Part shown: in pieces, positions 11,801-20,288 of the stretch
Layout of the letters: each line of letters begins with the position of its first letter
How positions within the stretch are numbered: position 1 is the first letter of the stretch
From: Macrosoma leucophasiata
Taxonomy: Eukaryota; Arthropoda; Insecta; Lepidoptera; Hedylidae
Length of the DNA stretch: 64,000 nucleotides
Direction: 5' to 3'
Assembly (NCBI GenBank): GCA_036365455.1
Contig: JAWQUS010000022.1
Location: 1,550,001 to 1,614,000, forward strand
Notes under the pieces: model-generated
Seen by the model: only the letters and a program-made list of their open reading frames with translations
Database searches by the model: none
Told to the model about the DNA's origin: nothing
Program-made: the position numbers and the translations under genes

Positions 11801-13541
11801 CATTTTTCTTTTAAAAAAAAGTCTTATACATTTTACCGTTTAGCGTCGTGCAAATCTTATTAGTGTTATAACAATTTTTAAAATGAATAGTGAAATATTG
11901 AAGTACAAACTATTCTGTCTGGATTTCTAGTAGTTCGCGGATACACCTACAGCTTTTTTGAACAAGTGGGGATTTAGTCTTACAAATTTTGCAGCTTCGA
12001 TACTGGAAGCTGCAAAATGCAGGACAAAATGCAATACATGCAGGAAAAAGTCGCAGCAGGCAGGCAGCAGATAACGCTCTACGAAGACCGAATACAGCCG
12101 ATTGTCTCTTTCGAAGGCTCGATGTGCAATATTTCTCGTTAGATACTGATCCTTTTTCAAACAATCAATTTTTTTTACAGAAAATTGGTGTACCAATTGA
12201 AGGTCAAGTGAGGGTCCAACTGAACCTGAAGGTGGACAGAGCCGCCAAAATAAGGGTCAACAACATACACAAATTTCCCGACATCATATTCCCTGTGATG
12301 TGGGTGGAAGAGGTGAGATATCCTAATTTATTGGTCATACATTTTGGTTCACAAATCATTTCATCATTTACTGGTATTAGAGCTTCAAATATCGCTGGCC
12401 ACTACTACTACGCGGGGGTTCTAGGTCCGATTCCGGGTCGGGTTCTATTAGAGATATTGGTATAAAATCCTTTATCTGTGGTTCTATTAGGGTTTTTCCA
12501 TTTTCTGGCAGTTGACGAGTAATGTGCGACGAGTAATGAGTTTACTGGTGGCAGAGCTCCAGTGACGGAGCTCGCAAGCGTAGGCACCACCGCGTTACCT
12601 AATATACTTGCCGCTAAATAGTAGTGTTCATCACTATCGTGTTCCGGTAAGGTGGTAATGTAAGGCCCTGTAATTTCCGGCACAGAGGCATAACACCTAA
12701 TGTCTCAGGAGTGGCAGCGCATCTGCATTTTGACCTCTGGTCATTGTGTGGTTGTCTATTGGCTGCAGTCATCACTTAACATCAATGTTAACTGCATGCT
12801 TGTTTGCCACTTTTAATACATAAAAAAAATGTGCCCGAAGATTTCAACAGACTTGCCACCTGTTACATGAGCCAAAACGTAACCGGCGAATCGTATATTT
12901 GCATGTATGCTTCAATGCATTTATCTCCTAACCTAACCTAACCCTTCAGAGATTACGAGTTTAAGTTACGTTTTTGATAGAAAAATGTACAATCCTCCAT
13001 GATCTCTTCATTCTTCCAGGGCATAGAAGGAATAACCCCGTCGATATGGCGCTGGATCTTCCTAGGCACCACCGTCGGCCCCATAGCGGCCACCGTCATC
13101 AACTACTCCCTCATCATCATTGGCTCTCTCATCCTTATAACAGTCTTCATAAAAGCATACAAGAACTTCGTGATCGGCCAAAACTCAATCGAAATAGTCG
13201 AACTGGGAAGAGAAACTCTTAGAAGAGGCTCTACGTTGATCATACACGGGTCTCATAAGATTTTACCCGCAAAAGAGACTTCGTACCAACCTTTGAATCA
13301 ATCGAGCCCATCTACGCCTCACAGCGGCGAAGTTAAACTACAGGAGTTAAACTTTATGACACGGGATCTAAGCCAGTCTTTAGATGAGCTAAAAGGCGTA
13401 TTACGAAGTGATTTTGTGAAGAGCAACTTCTCCGAATCAGAGAGGGAGTCGTTAATAAATTCGGATAACACATTCATTTTGTCCGAGCACTCCGAGCATA
13501 GACGGTATAGTGTTTTCAAAAGACCGGATAGTTATTATTGA
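2686..13541 (+). CDS. CD36/scavenger receptor class B family gene, 3' five coding exons (5' partial)
   Basis: Exons 2686-2807, 3537-3671, 7458-7576, 12181-12312 and 13020-13541 join in one frame (junction phases 1,1,0,0) with GT-AG borders and give 342 residues up to the TGA at 13539-13541. CD36-family proteins are membrane receptors or transporters for lipids, lipoproteins, carotenoids or pheromones, with an extracellular domain between two membrane segments. Seen in order: GSFFPP and DLCR, a Cys cluster CYCEGEKCPP with an N-glycosylation sequon NIS, PHFYDAEPSLL, a VQLNL strand, FPVMWVEE, then one C-terminal membrane segment and a long tail. The family is usually near 500 residues, so about the first third, with the N-terminal membrane segment, lies left of the window. 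The subfamily (SCRB member, emp-like or other) cannot be fixed without it. Introns are filled with repeats. It is convergent with the PKNOX gene, 18.6 kb away. Confidence 0.95.
2814..3061. other. Intronic sequence with a SINE-A stub
   Basis: A 20-bp SINE-A start occurs at 2868-2888. The rest (2890-3061) is GC-richer than its surroundings, includes CGCTTAACCGAGTAGGTCGC, and was not assigned. Confidence 0.4.
3062..3271 (-). repeat. SINE-A copy (truncated)
   Basis: Minus-sense copy with the typical ACCACCGCATTACCTAATAT and GCGGGCGTAGG segments; its 3' tail is missing. Confidence 0.8.
3302..3511 (+). mobile_element. LINE ORF2 C-terminal remnant next to a CD36 exon
   Basis: Encodes LWNELPSEVFPRCYKYGV, a conserved C-terminal motif of CR1/Jockey-type LINE polyproteins, then frameshifts. 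A related remnant with an open frame lies at 57382. Its 3' A-run ends about 25 bp before the acceptor at 3535-3536, so the usual branch-point zone of this intron abuts LINE DNA. Confidence 0.7.
3537..3671 (+). CDS. CD36-family exon: Cys-rich segment
   Basis: Acceptor ACATTTTAG ends at 3536; donor GTAAGT at 3672. The 135-bp exon is phase 1 at both ends and encodes IQAGLYTPDSAAFESADINP then DNQCYCEGEKCPPRGLQNIS and PCQY. Four cysteines match the disulphide region of the family, and NIS is an N-glycosylation sequon. Confidence 0.95.
3823..4117 (-). repeat. Full SINE-A copy nested in the Tigger-like element
   Basis: Poly-T at 3823-3842 (poly-A on the sense strand) through CTGGTGGTAGAGCTCC. Flanks CCTATTTT on both sides look like the target duplication. 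Confidence 0.85.
4375..4740 (-). repeat. LINE 3' end with CAGAAT-type simple tail
   Basis: Starts with an ACAGAATCAGAATCAG microsatellite followed by AAACTCATTTATTCATTTAG and GACAGGCACCTCTTATGACA. The same sequence recurs at 9733, 36738 and 41094. The simple tail marks the 3' end on the minus strand. Confidence 0.65.
5077..5550. mobile_element. MITE-3 copy
   Basis: Perfect 14-bp terminal inverted repeats AAAGGAGATGTTGC and GCAACATCTCCTTT enclose 474 bp. Related copies lie at 15180, 19046, 34920 and 43076. Confidence 0.85.
5629..5813 (+). mobile_element. Helitron-like fragment (HEL)
   Basis: ACAAATGCGAAAGATTG start and GCACCAGCTAG end followed by T, matching the widespread non-autonomous family that ends CTAG|T. 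Confidence 0.6.
5820..6018 (+). repeat. Two SINE-A-like 3' tails
   Basis: AACTGCATGCTTATTTGCTA with an A-run at 5865-5872, and a second one with GTCTATAGGCTGC ending in an A-run near 6012-6018. Confidence 0.55.
6023..7201. mobile_element. 1.18-kb DNA element with long terminal inverted repeats
   Basis: AATACTGACACTCGTATCTA and TAGATACGAGTGTCAGTATT are perfect inverted termini. Sub-terminal repeats of AAGTAATTACTT-type words line both ends, as in hAT elements. No transposase was found. The target duplication is not clear. Confidence 0.75.
7458..7576 (+). CDS. CD36-family exon: PHFY segment
   Basis: Acceptor TTGATTCTAG ends at 7457; donor GTAAGT at 7577. The 119-bp exon goes from phase 1 to phase 0 and encodes APVYLSYPHFYDAEPSLLEN then FEGLKPDKKKHESYFMIQP. 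PHFY and the following Asp/Glu-Pro-Ser-Leu-Leu are hallmarks of insect SCRB and vertebrate SCARB proteins. Confidence 0.96.
7622..7818 (+). repeat. Interspersed repeat with CATACATA tail
   Basis: About 190 bp, shared in inverted orientation with 49527-49713 (CCCCGTTAGGGACCTGGCGT then an ATACATACATAC tail). The simple tail suggests a retroposed 3' end. Confidence 0.65.
7985..8181. mobile_element. MITE-4 copy
   Basis: TGACGTGACAACGTCTTAAA at the left and AAGACGTTGTCACGTAAAAT about 150 bp later form an inverted repeat, followed by a shared tail ending CAACCAGTTTTTTT. Nearly identical copies lie at 18143 and 35653; the shared short ORF on the minus strand is a by-product. Confidence 0.8.
8182..9257. 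other. Intronic AT-rich DNA
   Basis: No exon with usable splice borders and no repeat shared with the rest of the window was recognised. Confidence 0.45.
9258..9525 (+). repeat. Diverged SINE-A-like copy
   Basis: The 3' part GTGTGGGTGCCTATAGACTG...GATTGCCACCTTC and an A-run at 9515-9521 match SINE-A in plus sense; the 5' half is GC-rich and diverged. This explains the 81-codon open frame on the other strand. Confidence 0.55.
9733..10045 (-). repeat. LINE 3' end, same family as 4375
   Basis: Shares ACAGGCACCTCTTATGACAC, TTGTCATTCACCGAC and AAAGGCCAATATGATCTG with the 4375 copy. Confidence 0.65.
10076..10337 (-). repeat. SINE-A copy
   Basis: T-run at 10077-10081 through CTGGTGGTAGAGCTCC; lacks the ATTAGGTAATGCGGTGGTGC block. 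Confidence 0.85.
10407..10545. mobile_element. MITE-2 left half
   Basis: ATTGCACATCGAGCTTAGG through GTCAGCACTG-like TCAGTGCTTACGTA; the right terminus is missing. Confidence 0.6.
10629..11822 (-). repeat. SINE-T tandem array: four 301-bp units with tRNA-like heads
   Basis: Four units in register (exactly 301 bp apart) each hold a 76-nt tRNA-like sequence on the minus strand at 10702-10777, 11003-11078, 11304-11379 and 11605-11680. Each folds as acceptor stem GACTTCA/TGAAGTC, D arm GCTCAATTGGAAGAGC, a weak anticodon arm and a perfect T arm GCGAGTTCGAGTCTCGC, and is followed by T-runs. The right end (11755-11822) is an opposite-strand tail fragment. CTTATACAT at 10620-10628 and 11823-11831 is a possible target duplication for the whole array. 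The anticodon arm is imperfect, so a SINE head is preferred over working tRNA genes. Confidence 0.85.
12066..12136. mobile_element. MITE-2 right-end fragment
   Basis: AGATAACGCTCTACGAAG to GGCTCGATGTGCAATATTTC, just upstream of the next CD36 exon. Confidence 0.65.
12181..12312 (+). CDS. CD36-family exon: VQLNL...FPVMWVEE segment
   Basis: Acceptor after a T-run (TTTTTTACAG, ending 12180); donor GTGAGA at 12313. The 132-bp exon is phase 0 at both ends and encodes KIGVPIEGQVRVQLNLKVDR then AAKIRVNNIHKFPDIIFPVM and WVEE. The QLNL strand and FP-hydrophobic-W-EE motif sit just before the second membrane segment in CD36 proteins. Confidence 0.95.
12393..12985 (+). repeat. SINE-C copy split by SINE-A
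   Basis: Diverged SINE-C: the tRNA-like B-box region GGTTCTAGGTCCGATTCC near 12417 and the body up to about 12535, resuming at 12830 with CACCTGTTACATGAGCC. It carries CCTAACCTAACCTAACCC at 12928-12945 where other copies read CTGCCTACCCC. Confidence 0.65.
12539..12829 (+). repeat. SINE-A copy inside SINE-C
   Basis: TTTACTGGTGGCAGAGCTCC to ATACATAAAAAAAA, plus sense, with a poly-A end. Confidence 0.85.
13020..13541 (+). CDS. CD36-family last coding exon: membrane segment and long cytoplasmic tail
   Basis: Acceptor TTCTTCCAG ends at 13019; stop TGA at 13539-13541; 173 residues. It begins GIEGITPSIWRW, then a hydrophobic segment at about residues 13-44 (FLGTTVGPIAATVINYSLII, then IGSLILITVFI), then KAYKNF and a hydrophilic tail of about 129 residues rich in Ser, Glu and Arg, ending PDSYY. 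The tail holds a possible acidic-dileucine-like stretch (ETSYQPLNQ, DELKGVL). Vertebrate CD36 has only a short C-terminal tail, so this tail is long for the family. Confidence 0.93.
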   Translation, partial: GIEGITPSIWRWIFLGTTVGPIAATVINYSLIIIGSLILITVFIKAYKNFVIGQNSIEIVELGRETLRRGSTLIIHGSHKILPAKETSYQPLNQSSPSTPHSGEVKLQELNFMTRDLSQSLDELKGVLRSDFVKSNFSESERESLINSDNTFILSEHSEHRRYSVFKRPDSYY

Positions 13542-13673
13542 GTTATTTTGAAATTGGTCAGTTAATCGGCCATTTTGGAACTAAGCAGTGCAATCTGATC
13601 AGATTATGGACGCTTTGTGAAGTGAGATTATGAAGGTTAATCCTGCGAACTGTATATAATAATTAGGGATGTT

Positions 13674-14018
13674 ATGGAGCATCGAAAGGAAAGTACTGGA
13701 TGTCCGAAATATTTTTCTATCTGTAACCATATCCGAAAAAGTTTCGGATAAAATTCAGATATCGGCGCAGTTTAAATAAGATGTTTTATCACTTTTTACC
13801 AGAGTATACACTCTGCTCTTCTTGTATTTCATTTACTTGGTTATAATAGTAGTAATGCGTAGAATGAGTGAAAATATAACTTAGAAAAAGCATCATTCAA
13901 TCTTTCATTCTAAGTCTAATATCCGAAAGTAATGAATAATCCCAAATAATTTCATATCCGTTTTCGTAACCGTATAGGTATATCCGTATATGTCCAGATT
14001 CCATTCGTAACATCCCTA
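13674..14018. mobile_element. MITE in the 3' flank or 3' UTR of the CD36 gene
   Basis: Terminal inverted repeats TAGGGATGTTA and TAACATCCCTA enclose 345 bp with ATATCCG/CGGATA words. It starts 132 bp after the stop codon, so it is probably transcribed as 3' UTR. Confidence 0.7.
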
Positions 14019-14070
14019 TTAAATAGACGATAAAAGAAATGGTTATTCTATTATACTGATTTAATGTGTT

Positions 14071-14076
14071 ATTAAA
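14071..14076 (+). promoter_or_regulatory. Candidate polyadenylation signal ATTAAA
   Basis: First variant hexamer downstream of the MITE and about 530 bp past the CD36 stop codon. A canonical AATAAA occurs only at 15086. Not confirmed by transcript data. Confidence 0.25.
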
Positions 14077-14652
14077 GTCAAATTTCTTTTTCCATCTTTG
14101 AGAAATAGGGACTTTAGCCCAAATAAGAATACTAGAGAAAGAGATAATATAATTAAGAATGAGCTATCTCTTTCTATAATTGGAGAAAAGAGAAATTAAA
14201 AAGGATTAAGTTTTTAAGAAGTATCCCAAATGACGCAATTTAAAAGTTTTTAATATGAAATCGAAGACAAAAATGTAAAATATATTTACTTAATATTTTA
14301 TTACACCTTATTGGTTTTAATATTTAACTGGTTGATGAGTGGGATTATATAGATCTGTTGTTCATATTAAGCACACCGAATATTTCTCGAACCCACCCAT
14401 TGACACCTGAAAAAGAGCTGCCACCATACCACAACCATTTATTGTCAACCTAAACTGAATCGCAATTAGCTTTGTCTCGTTTCTTCATACACGCTGTCAC
14501 ATATGACAAATGAATCAAAATTTTGGCAGCGCCTTAACTGAATCGCAATAGGACGTCATGGTGCGGGCCCTGTTTACACCAATTCATTGTTTATCCGAGC
14601 TACCAAAAAAAAACATTTCTTATTATGACCAATCTTCTTTCATCTTTTCGAT

Positions 14653-14878
14653 CATAGAGCAACACGGGCCACCGGCCGCGGCGGACCGGAGGGGAGTAGC
14701 CATAGCGTTTATTACCGATGCAAAACAGTCTGTCATTTTTTGCGGGGAGAACTACTATTACTACGAAACTCACACCTTTTTACAAAATACAGAAACAATT
14801 TCACGCACACATTTGAACATCTAGGTGACAGGTATAGGCCCATTTGAGCTTGTACTTTGACAGAGGTGTTGCTCTATG
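14653..14878 (+). mobile_element. MITE-5 (hAT type) copy, internally deleted
   Basis: CATAGAGCAACAC start and GTGTTGCTCTATG end; 8-bp target duplication TTTTCGAT on both sides. Confidence 0.85.
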
Positions 14879-15179
14879 TTTTCGATAGAAGAAAAAGAAA
14901 CTAAATTGTATTCTTCTATGATCAAATTTAATTACTCTACATAACTATTTTGTTATTCACTTATCTTGTTCTATAAAAAGAGCTGAAGGAAGAAAACATG
15001 TCTTAATTATAAGGTTGTATTATTGACTGATAATAGAGATTTCTATGAGATCGAATAGTTTTTAAAATTGAATTGCTCATTTTATAATAAAGCCATTTAA
15101 TTGGTTTATGAGACGTTAATATAATTATTTAATATTAAATGACATGAATGACACACATATGCAATGTAATAATTTTATG

Positions 15180-16013
15180 AAAGGAGATGTTTCAAAAATG
15201 TATGGACTTCGTGCTAGATATTGTACACCATATTAATAATAGACAAAAGAAAATATAAACCGCTTTGTATCAAAATTTACCTTATGATGGGTTTTGGTTG
15301 TTGGTACAAAAAATAATGTACAATTTGCAAAACAGTACCAAAATCGTCTGGGCGACTGTGGCAATCACATTTTAACAAATAGATTTTAATGGTTTGTACT
15401 AGATTTTTTTTAAATTAACTACCGTGGATGTATTTAGTTATAATTCTGGCTTGTAACTATTATTTATCTATAATTAACGAAGTAATTTGCCATGATGTGA
15501 AATGTTGGTAGAAAATTATTGAATTACATAATTATGGTACTTATCTTAAAAATACTACATATACAATAAAACAATACAATAAAACTAAATATTTTGTTTT
15601 AAAGTAAAATGGAAAGAAAAATTTGACTTCAGGCGAGACTCGAACTCACGGCCTACTGGGAATTGCATAGTTGGCAATAGATGGCGCTGCTGCTACCATA
15701 AAGCAATGCAATAAATGTGAAGGAAAGATTTGACAAATCGGGCAGGACTTCAGTAGCTCAATTGGAAGAGCGGCTGGACTAGATTCCCAGTAGGCCGCGA
15801 GTTCGAGTCTCGCCTGAAGTCAAATTTTTCTTTCCATTTTACTTTAAAATAAAATATATTTCACAAGCATGTGTTAATGCGAAATAATATAAAACAAATA
15901 AAACTACATATTTGTATATTTCCATTATTACTACCTACCATAATATCTACCATTTTATTGTCAATTTTTTTTAGTAAGTGTACACGACTTAGACCATTTT
16001 GCAACATCTCCTT
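15180..16013. mobile_element. MITE-3-like element split by a SINE-T foldback
   Basis: AAAGGAGATGTTTC start and GCAACATCTCCTT end; the interior is diverged from other copies and holds SINE-T at 15595-15896. Confidence 0.65.
15595..15896 (+). repeat. SINE-T inverted dimer
   Basis: Left arm: inverted SINE-T 3' half (tail plus T arm). Right arm: full plus-sense unit with head at 15748-15823 and tail. Flanking AATAAAACTAAATATTT (15578-15594) and AATAAAACTACATATTT (15897-15913) match at 16 of 17 bases, as expected for a retroposon target duplication. Confidence 0.85.
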
Positions 16014-16282
16014 CAACATTTATTGATTATGTCATGCTTAAAAAAATGTTTAAACCAAAATTATATTTCTTTTTAGTAAATATGTAGGTACTAACTGTTA
16101 CAACATGATATTAATTTAAACATGACAATAATTATTCCATACCAATAACTAGAGTTATTAGACTAGTGAAACATATTCAAAATAGATACAAAAAGGTAAA
16201 ACTATTAATAAATATCGAAATAATATAACGAGTATAAATATATTATATTTTTTAATATGAATGAATATACAAATATTTTATT

Positions 16283-16635
16283 TTATTTTAAAGAAAAATG
16301 GAAAGAAAAATTTGACTTCAGGCGAGACTCGAACTCGCGGCCTACTGGGAATCTAGTCCAGCCGCTCTTCCAATTGAGCTACTGAAGTCGGTTGCCTAAA
16401 GCATGGTTGGCAATAGATGGCGCTACTGCTACCATAAAGCAAGGCAATAAATGTGACGGAAAGATTTGACAAATCGGGCAGGGCTTCAGTAGCTCAATTG
16501 GAAGAGCGGCTGGACTAGATTCTCAGTAGGTCGCGAGTTCGAGCCTCGCCTGAAGTCAAATTTTTCTTTCCATTTTTCTTTAAAATAAAACATATTTCAC
16601 AAGCATGTGTTAATGCGAAATAATATAAAAACAAT
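16283..16635. repeat. SINE-T inverted dimer, two heads
   Basis: Minus-sense head at about 16313-16388 and plus-sense head at about 16485-16557, joined tail-out, with A/T-rich ends. Perfect 15-bp target duplication TACAAATATTTTATT at 16268-16282 and 16636-16650. Confidence 0.9.
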
Positions 16636-16985
16636 TACAAATATTTTATTATTATCGGGAAACATGGGTAGATTTTTCAAATAAAGTTACCTAGTTAAAA
16701 ATATCCTGGATCTTTAGAATATATTATTATCATTTTAATGCTAGTCGGTTTAAGTATGTTTGATATAAATCATTTAATTATGATTTGCGCTGTAAAGTAT
16801 CAAGACAATGTGACCAAGTCGGGTTTATAGAATCTCCTTCCACCTAATGTATGTTCAATTCAAGAATCAACAAATTTTTTTTATCAAATCATTGATTAAA
16901 ATACTAGACTAGACATTCCCCTTGATAGCATGGTTCCAGTTTTTTGCATACTTTCCTGACAGGTGACGTAAAAACGTCATAATAA

Positions 16986-17131
16986 TCCCCTTATTCATAA
17001 ACGTACTTTAGATACGTTTTAGCTAAAGAATGCTTTGTCTTTGTCAGTCGCATTGTCAAATGTGCAGGATAGAAAAAGGCAAAGGAGAGATTAGCAAGGC
17101 TTTAGCTCAAATACGTTTATGAATAAGGGGG
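16986..17131. mobile_element. MITE-6 palindromic element
   Basis: CCCCTTATTCATAAACGTA and its inverse ACGTTTATGAATAAGGGG close a 146-bp near-palindrome. Other copies: 21710, 50426, 53090. Confidence 0.85.
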
Positions 17132-17450
17132 TAAATAACTGTCAAATCAATTTATAAACGGAACCGGCTCTTCGTTCCCGGTGTCTACTTTATAATTATA
17201 TTGATCAAAAAGGTACTAAAGGGTTATTAATAGAAAAGTTAAATTCGGACTTAATTGGGTTAATTAGGATATCCGGATATCAAACCTGCGTTCTATCAAA
17301 CTTCAAGTTGAAGACATATGTCAAAAACGTTGACTTTAATGTACGAAAGTACATAACAGAACTTTTTGTTTGAATGTAAATTATTATTGTACCTTAAAAT
17401 CCCACAAATTATAAGAAAATGTTTACTATCAAACGGTTTAATATTGTTTT

Positions 17451-17531
17451 AGCCTATTTATAATATAGAGTACAATACTTACCCGGTGTGGCTAAGTGGG
17501 TAAGTATTGTACTCTATATTATAAATAGGCT
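17451..17531. repeat. Perfect 34-bp hairpin with 13-nt loop
   Basis: Arms 17451-17484 and 17498-17531 are exact reverse complements (AGCCTATTTATAATATAGAG continuing). The loop is GGTGTGGCTAAGT. No related copy exists in the window. Confidence 0.9.
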
Positions 17532-17535
17532 CCAC

Positions 17536-18142
17536 AAATATTTGAACATTGATTTTAATACTAGCATAAAGAAAACACAAGAAACAAACAGCCACGGTTC
17601 CGTTTTAAAATTGATTTGACAGATATATAAGAAAAAAAAACACGTCAGCTGTCATGTTACTATGGGCAAGTGTGGTAAATTGAATGCAAAAACCTGGCAC
17701 CGTGCTACCAAGGGAAGTATCCTGTTCAGTACTATAATACATAATAATATATCAATGGTCATGGATCCATGATTTTGTGGCGTAAATCGTAATAAATATC
17801 GGTGATGGATGGTATCAAATAAAATTGTTATTTAATGATGTAATATGCCCATTTTAGTTTATTTTAAGGTTTGAAGGTATAAGCCACCTAATTTGAGATG
17901 CACAGTGTAAACCAATAAATTTATTTCAAACGCGGGTAAATGTTCAAATAGAATGTTTCTGTCTGTGAAAGGGATTTGTTTTTTATAATGTTCTTCGTCA
18001 AGTCAAATTCCACAAATTATGAAACAATTTGAAAAAAATAAAAAACCTTCGGCACGAATATTTTAAAATATAATTTACAACCCATTTTATGTAATAAAAC
18101 TTTGCATGATACTAAAGTATACGGTATCATACAAAACATATA
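17536..18142. other. AT-rich intergenic DNA
   Basis: No exon or shared repeat recognised. Confidence 0.45.
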
Positions 18143-18339
18143 TTGACGTGACAATGTCTTAAATTAAGTTGCGGCTCGGAGTCACTCATGAAAAAGTGTA
18201 ACGCCCGGTAACGTAACGATGAGTTACCGAACGAGAGAGAGGCCTGCCGGACCGGCGAATGCCTTTCTACCGAGAAAAAGACGTTGTCACGTAAAATCTT
18301 CGCCCGTAAAACCGACTTTACAGGCAACCAGTTTTTTTT
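18143..18339. mobile_element. MITE-4 copy
   Basis: Near-identical to 7985-8181 and 35653-35848. Confidence 0.8.
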
Positions 18340-18633
18340 ACTTCCGGTACACTTGCCTTTTAATATTCCTATAACTTAATTCACTACTAGTACTATTTAA
18401 AAAAATATATTACATCTGGACGTAGGTAGTGATAAATACCGTTAGTAACACACATCGTTACACCCTCAGATCAGTATTCTGACAAAAAATATTGACGAAC
18501 CTAGGAAAAGGACAAGTGGTTAGTTTACAGTTTGTAGAGCGTTCTGCTGCACACTGCCTACGGCTAATCACACTGCAGCGCGCCAGATTTTAACATTTGC
18601 AAATATCTCGATTTGTATAGAAAGACGCCTAGG

Positions 18634-18835
18634 CAGAGAATATGTAATAATACTACGTATAGAATGGACACTTCCTACCTACATCACCCAACCTCCTCCC
18701 CTCTTATGGGCGACGGTTGGTATTTTTTACGTGCTACGCACACAGGCGCACGTGTAAATACACGTCACTGATTGATGTCTGTGTAATAGATACCAAATTG
18801 AGCGTTTGTATGGAATTTTGGCGGAGTGCCCGCGG
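18634..18835 (+). mobile_element. MITE-1 copy
   Basis: AGAGAATATGTAATAATACT start to GGCGGAGTGCCCGCGGTG end. Confidence 0.75.
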
Positions 18836-18861
18836 TGCGATGCGGCATCACGCGGGACGGT

Positions 18862-19545
18862 AGCAGAGAATATGTAATAATACAACGTATAGAATGAACA
18901 CTTCGACGTCCCGCCCGATTTGCACACATACACAACCCCTTCCTCTGTTATGGGCGACGGTTGGTGTTTTGTACGTGCTACGCACACAGGTGCGCGTGTA
19001 AATACACGTCACTGATGGATAGAAACCAAATTAAGGGTTTGTATGGAATGGAGATGTTGCAAAAATGTATGAACCTCCGGCCATGTATTGTACACAATAT
19101 CATTAAACAGGCAAAATCAATATAATAACGTTTTTTACTGCATATTTTTACTAATTTAGCTTTGTTTGCAGTTACAAAACATTCTTTGCAGTTAGAATTG
19201 CAACTCAATACCAACATGGCGAAAATGGCGAGCGATGTCATTTTGACAATTTCATTTTTTAAATTGTATTTTGATTATATAGTATTTGGAGAAAAAAGTA
19301 ACATTTTCTAAATACTGTCGAAATCGACTGATCCCAAGTGTCGGCTGTATCGCCGCCATGTTGAACATAGTTGAAAATGATAAAATCGTTTGAATTAAAT
19401 GTGGTCGTAACTCTAAAATATATTCTTGAATAAATTAAATTTTTTTCGGATTCTTCTTTAATTTACCCATTTTTTGAGGTCGTGTACGAACCAGAGCCGA
19501 GCTCGCAACATCTCCTTTATTTGGCGGGGTGTCCGCGGTGTGACG
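18862..19545 (+). mobile_element. MITE-1 copy split by MITE-3
   Basis: A second head-to-tail MITE-1, interrupted after GTTTGTATGGAAT by MITE-3 and resuming TTTGGCGGGGTGTCCGCGGT. Confidence 0.75.
19046..19518. mobile_element. MITE-3 copy nested in MITE-1
   Basis: GGAGATGTTGCAAAAATGTA to GCTCGCAACATCTCCTTT; very similar to 5077-5550. Confidence 0.85.
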
Positions 19546-19781
19546 GTAGTATGAAAAAATCTGCCGCTCTGCTGCTGCGCTACGCGGTGCATTGTGTTAC
19601 GTGCCTACGTGCGCACGTGTCATTCAATAAATGCAATATAATTATATTGAAATGTAATATTTACTTGTGGTAGTTCCAATACAGGAGCTCGAAGGCGTAG
19701 GCACCACCGCATTACCTTATCTATCTACCTCCGGTTCTACACTGTTGTGTTCCAGTTAGATGGTAATATATTCCCTCGTAA

Positions 19782-20288
19782 CATAGAGCAACTCGGCCCA
19801 CCGGTCGCGGCGGACCTGAGACACACCGCCAAAATTCCATACAAACGCTTAATTTGGTCTCTATTACACAGCATCAATCAGTGACGTGTATTTACACGTG
19901 CATCTGTGTGCGATGCGCGTATAGAATACCAAACGTCGCCCATAAGAGGGAGGAGGTTGGGTGATGCGGGGAAATCGGGCGGGACGTCGAAGTGTCCATT
20001 CTATACGTTGTATTATTACATATTCTCTGCCGGAGGGGAGTAGCCATAGCGTTTATTACCGATGCAAAACAGTCTGTCAATTTTTGCAGGTGGAAATACA
20101 TGTGACACACACACACTACAAAAATCGTCTATTACTACGAACCTCACACCTTGACTTTAAAAAAATACATAAACAATTTCACGCACACTTTTAACTATCT
20201 GGGCGACAGGCATAGGGCCATTTGGTATTGTACTTTGACAGAGGGGAAAGCCTGCATATGGCTTCTCCCCTCTAGTGTTAGCTCTATG
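19782..20288 (+). mobile_element. MITE-5 copy with perfect 8-bp target duplication
   Basis: CATAGAGCAACTC to GCTCTATG, flanked by CCTCGTAA on both sides; interrupted by MITE-1. Confidence 0.9.
19815..20029 (-). mobile_element. MITE-1 copy nested in MITE-5
   Basis: Inner layer; from ACACACCGCCAAAATTCC to TACATATTCTCTG. Confidence 0.8.

Noticed and set aside
12928..12945. Interstitial telomeric repeat CCTAACCTAACC
   Set aside because: Only about three units, at a spot where other SINE-C copies read a similar CTGCCTACCCC; local slippage is enough.
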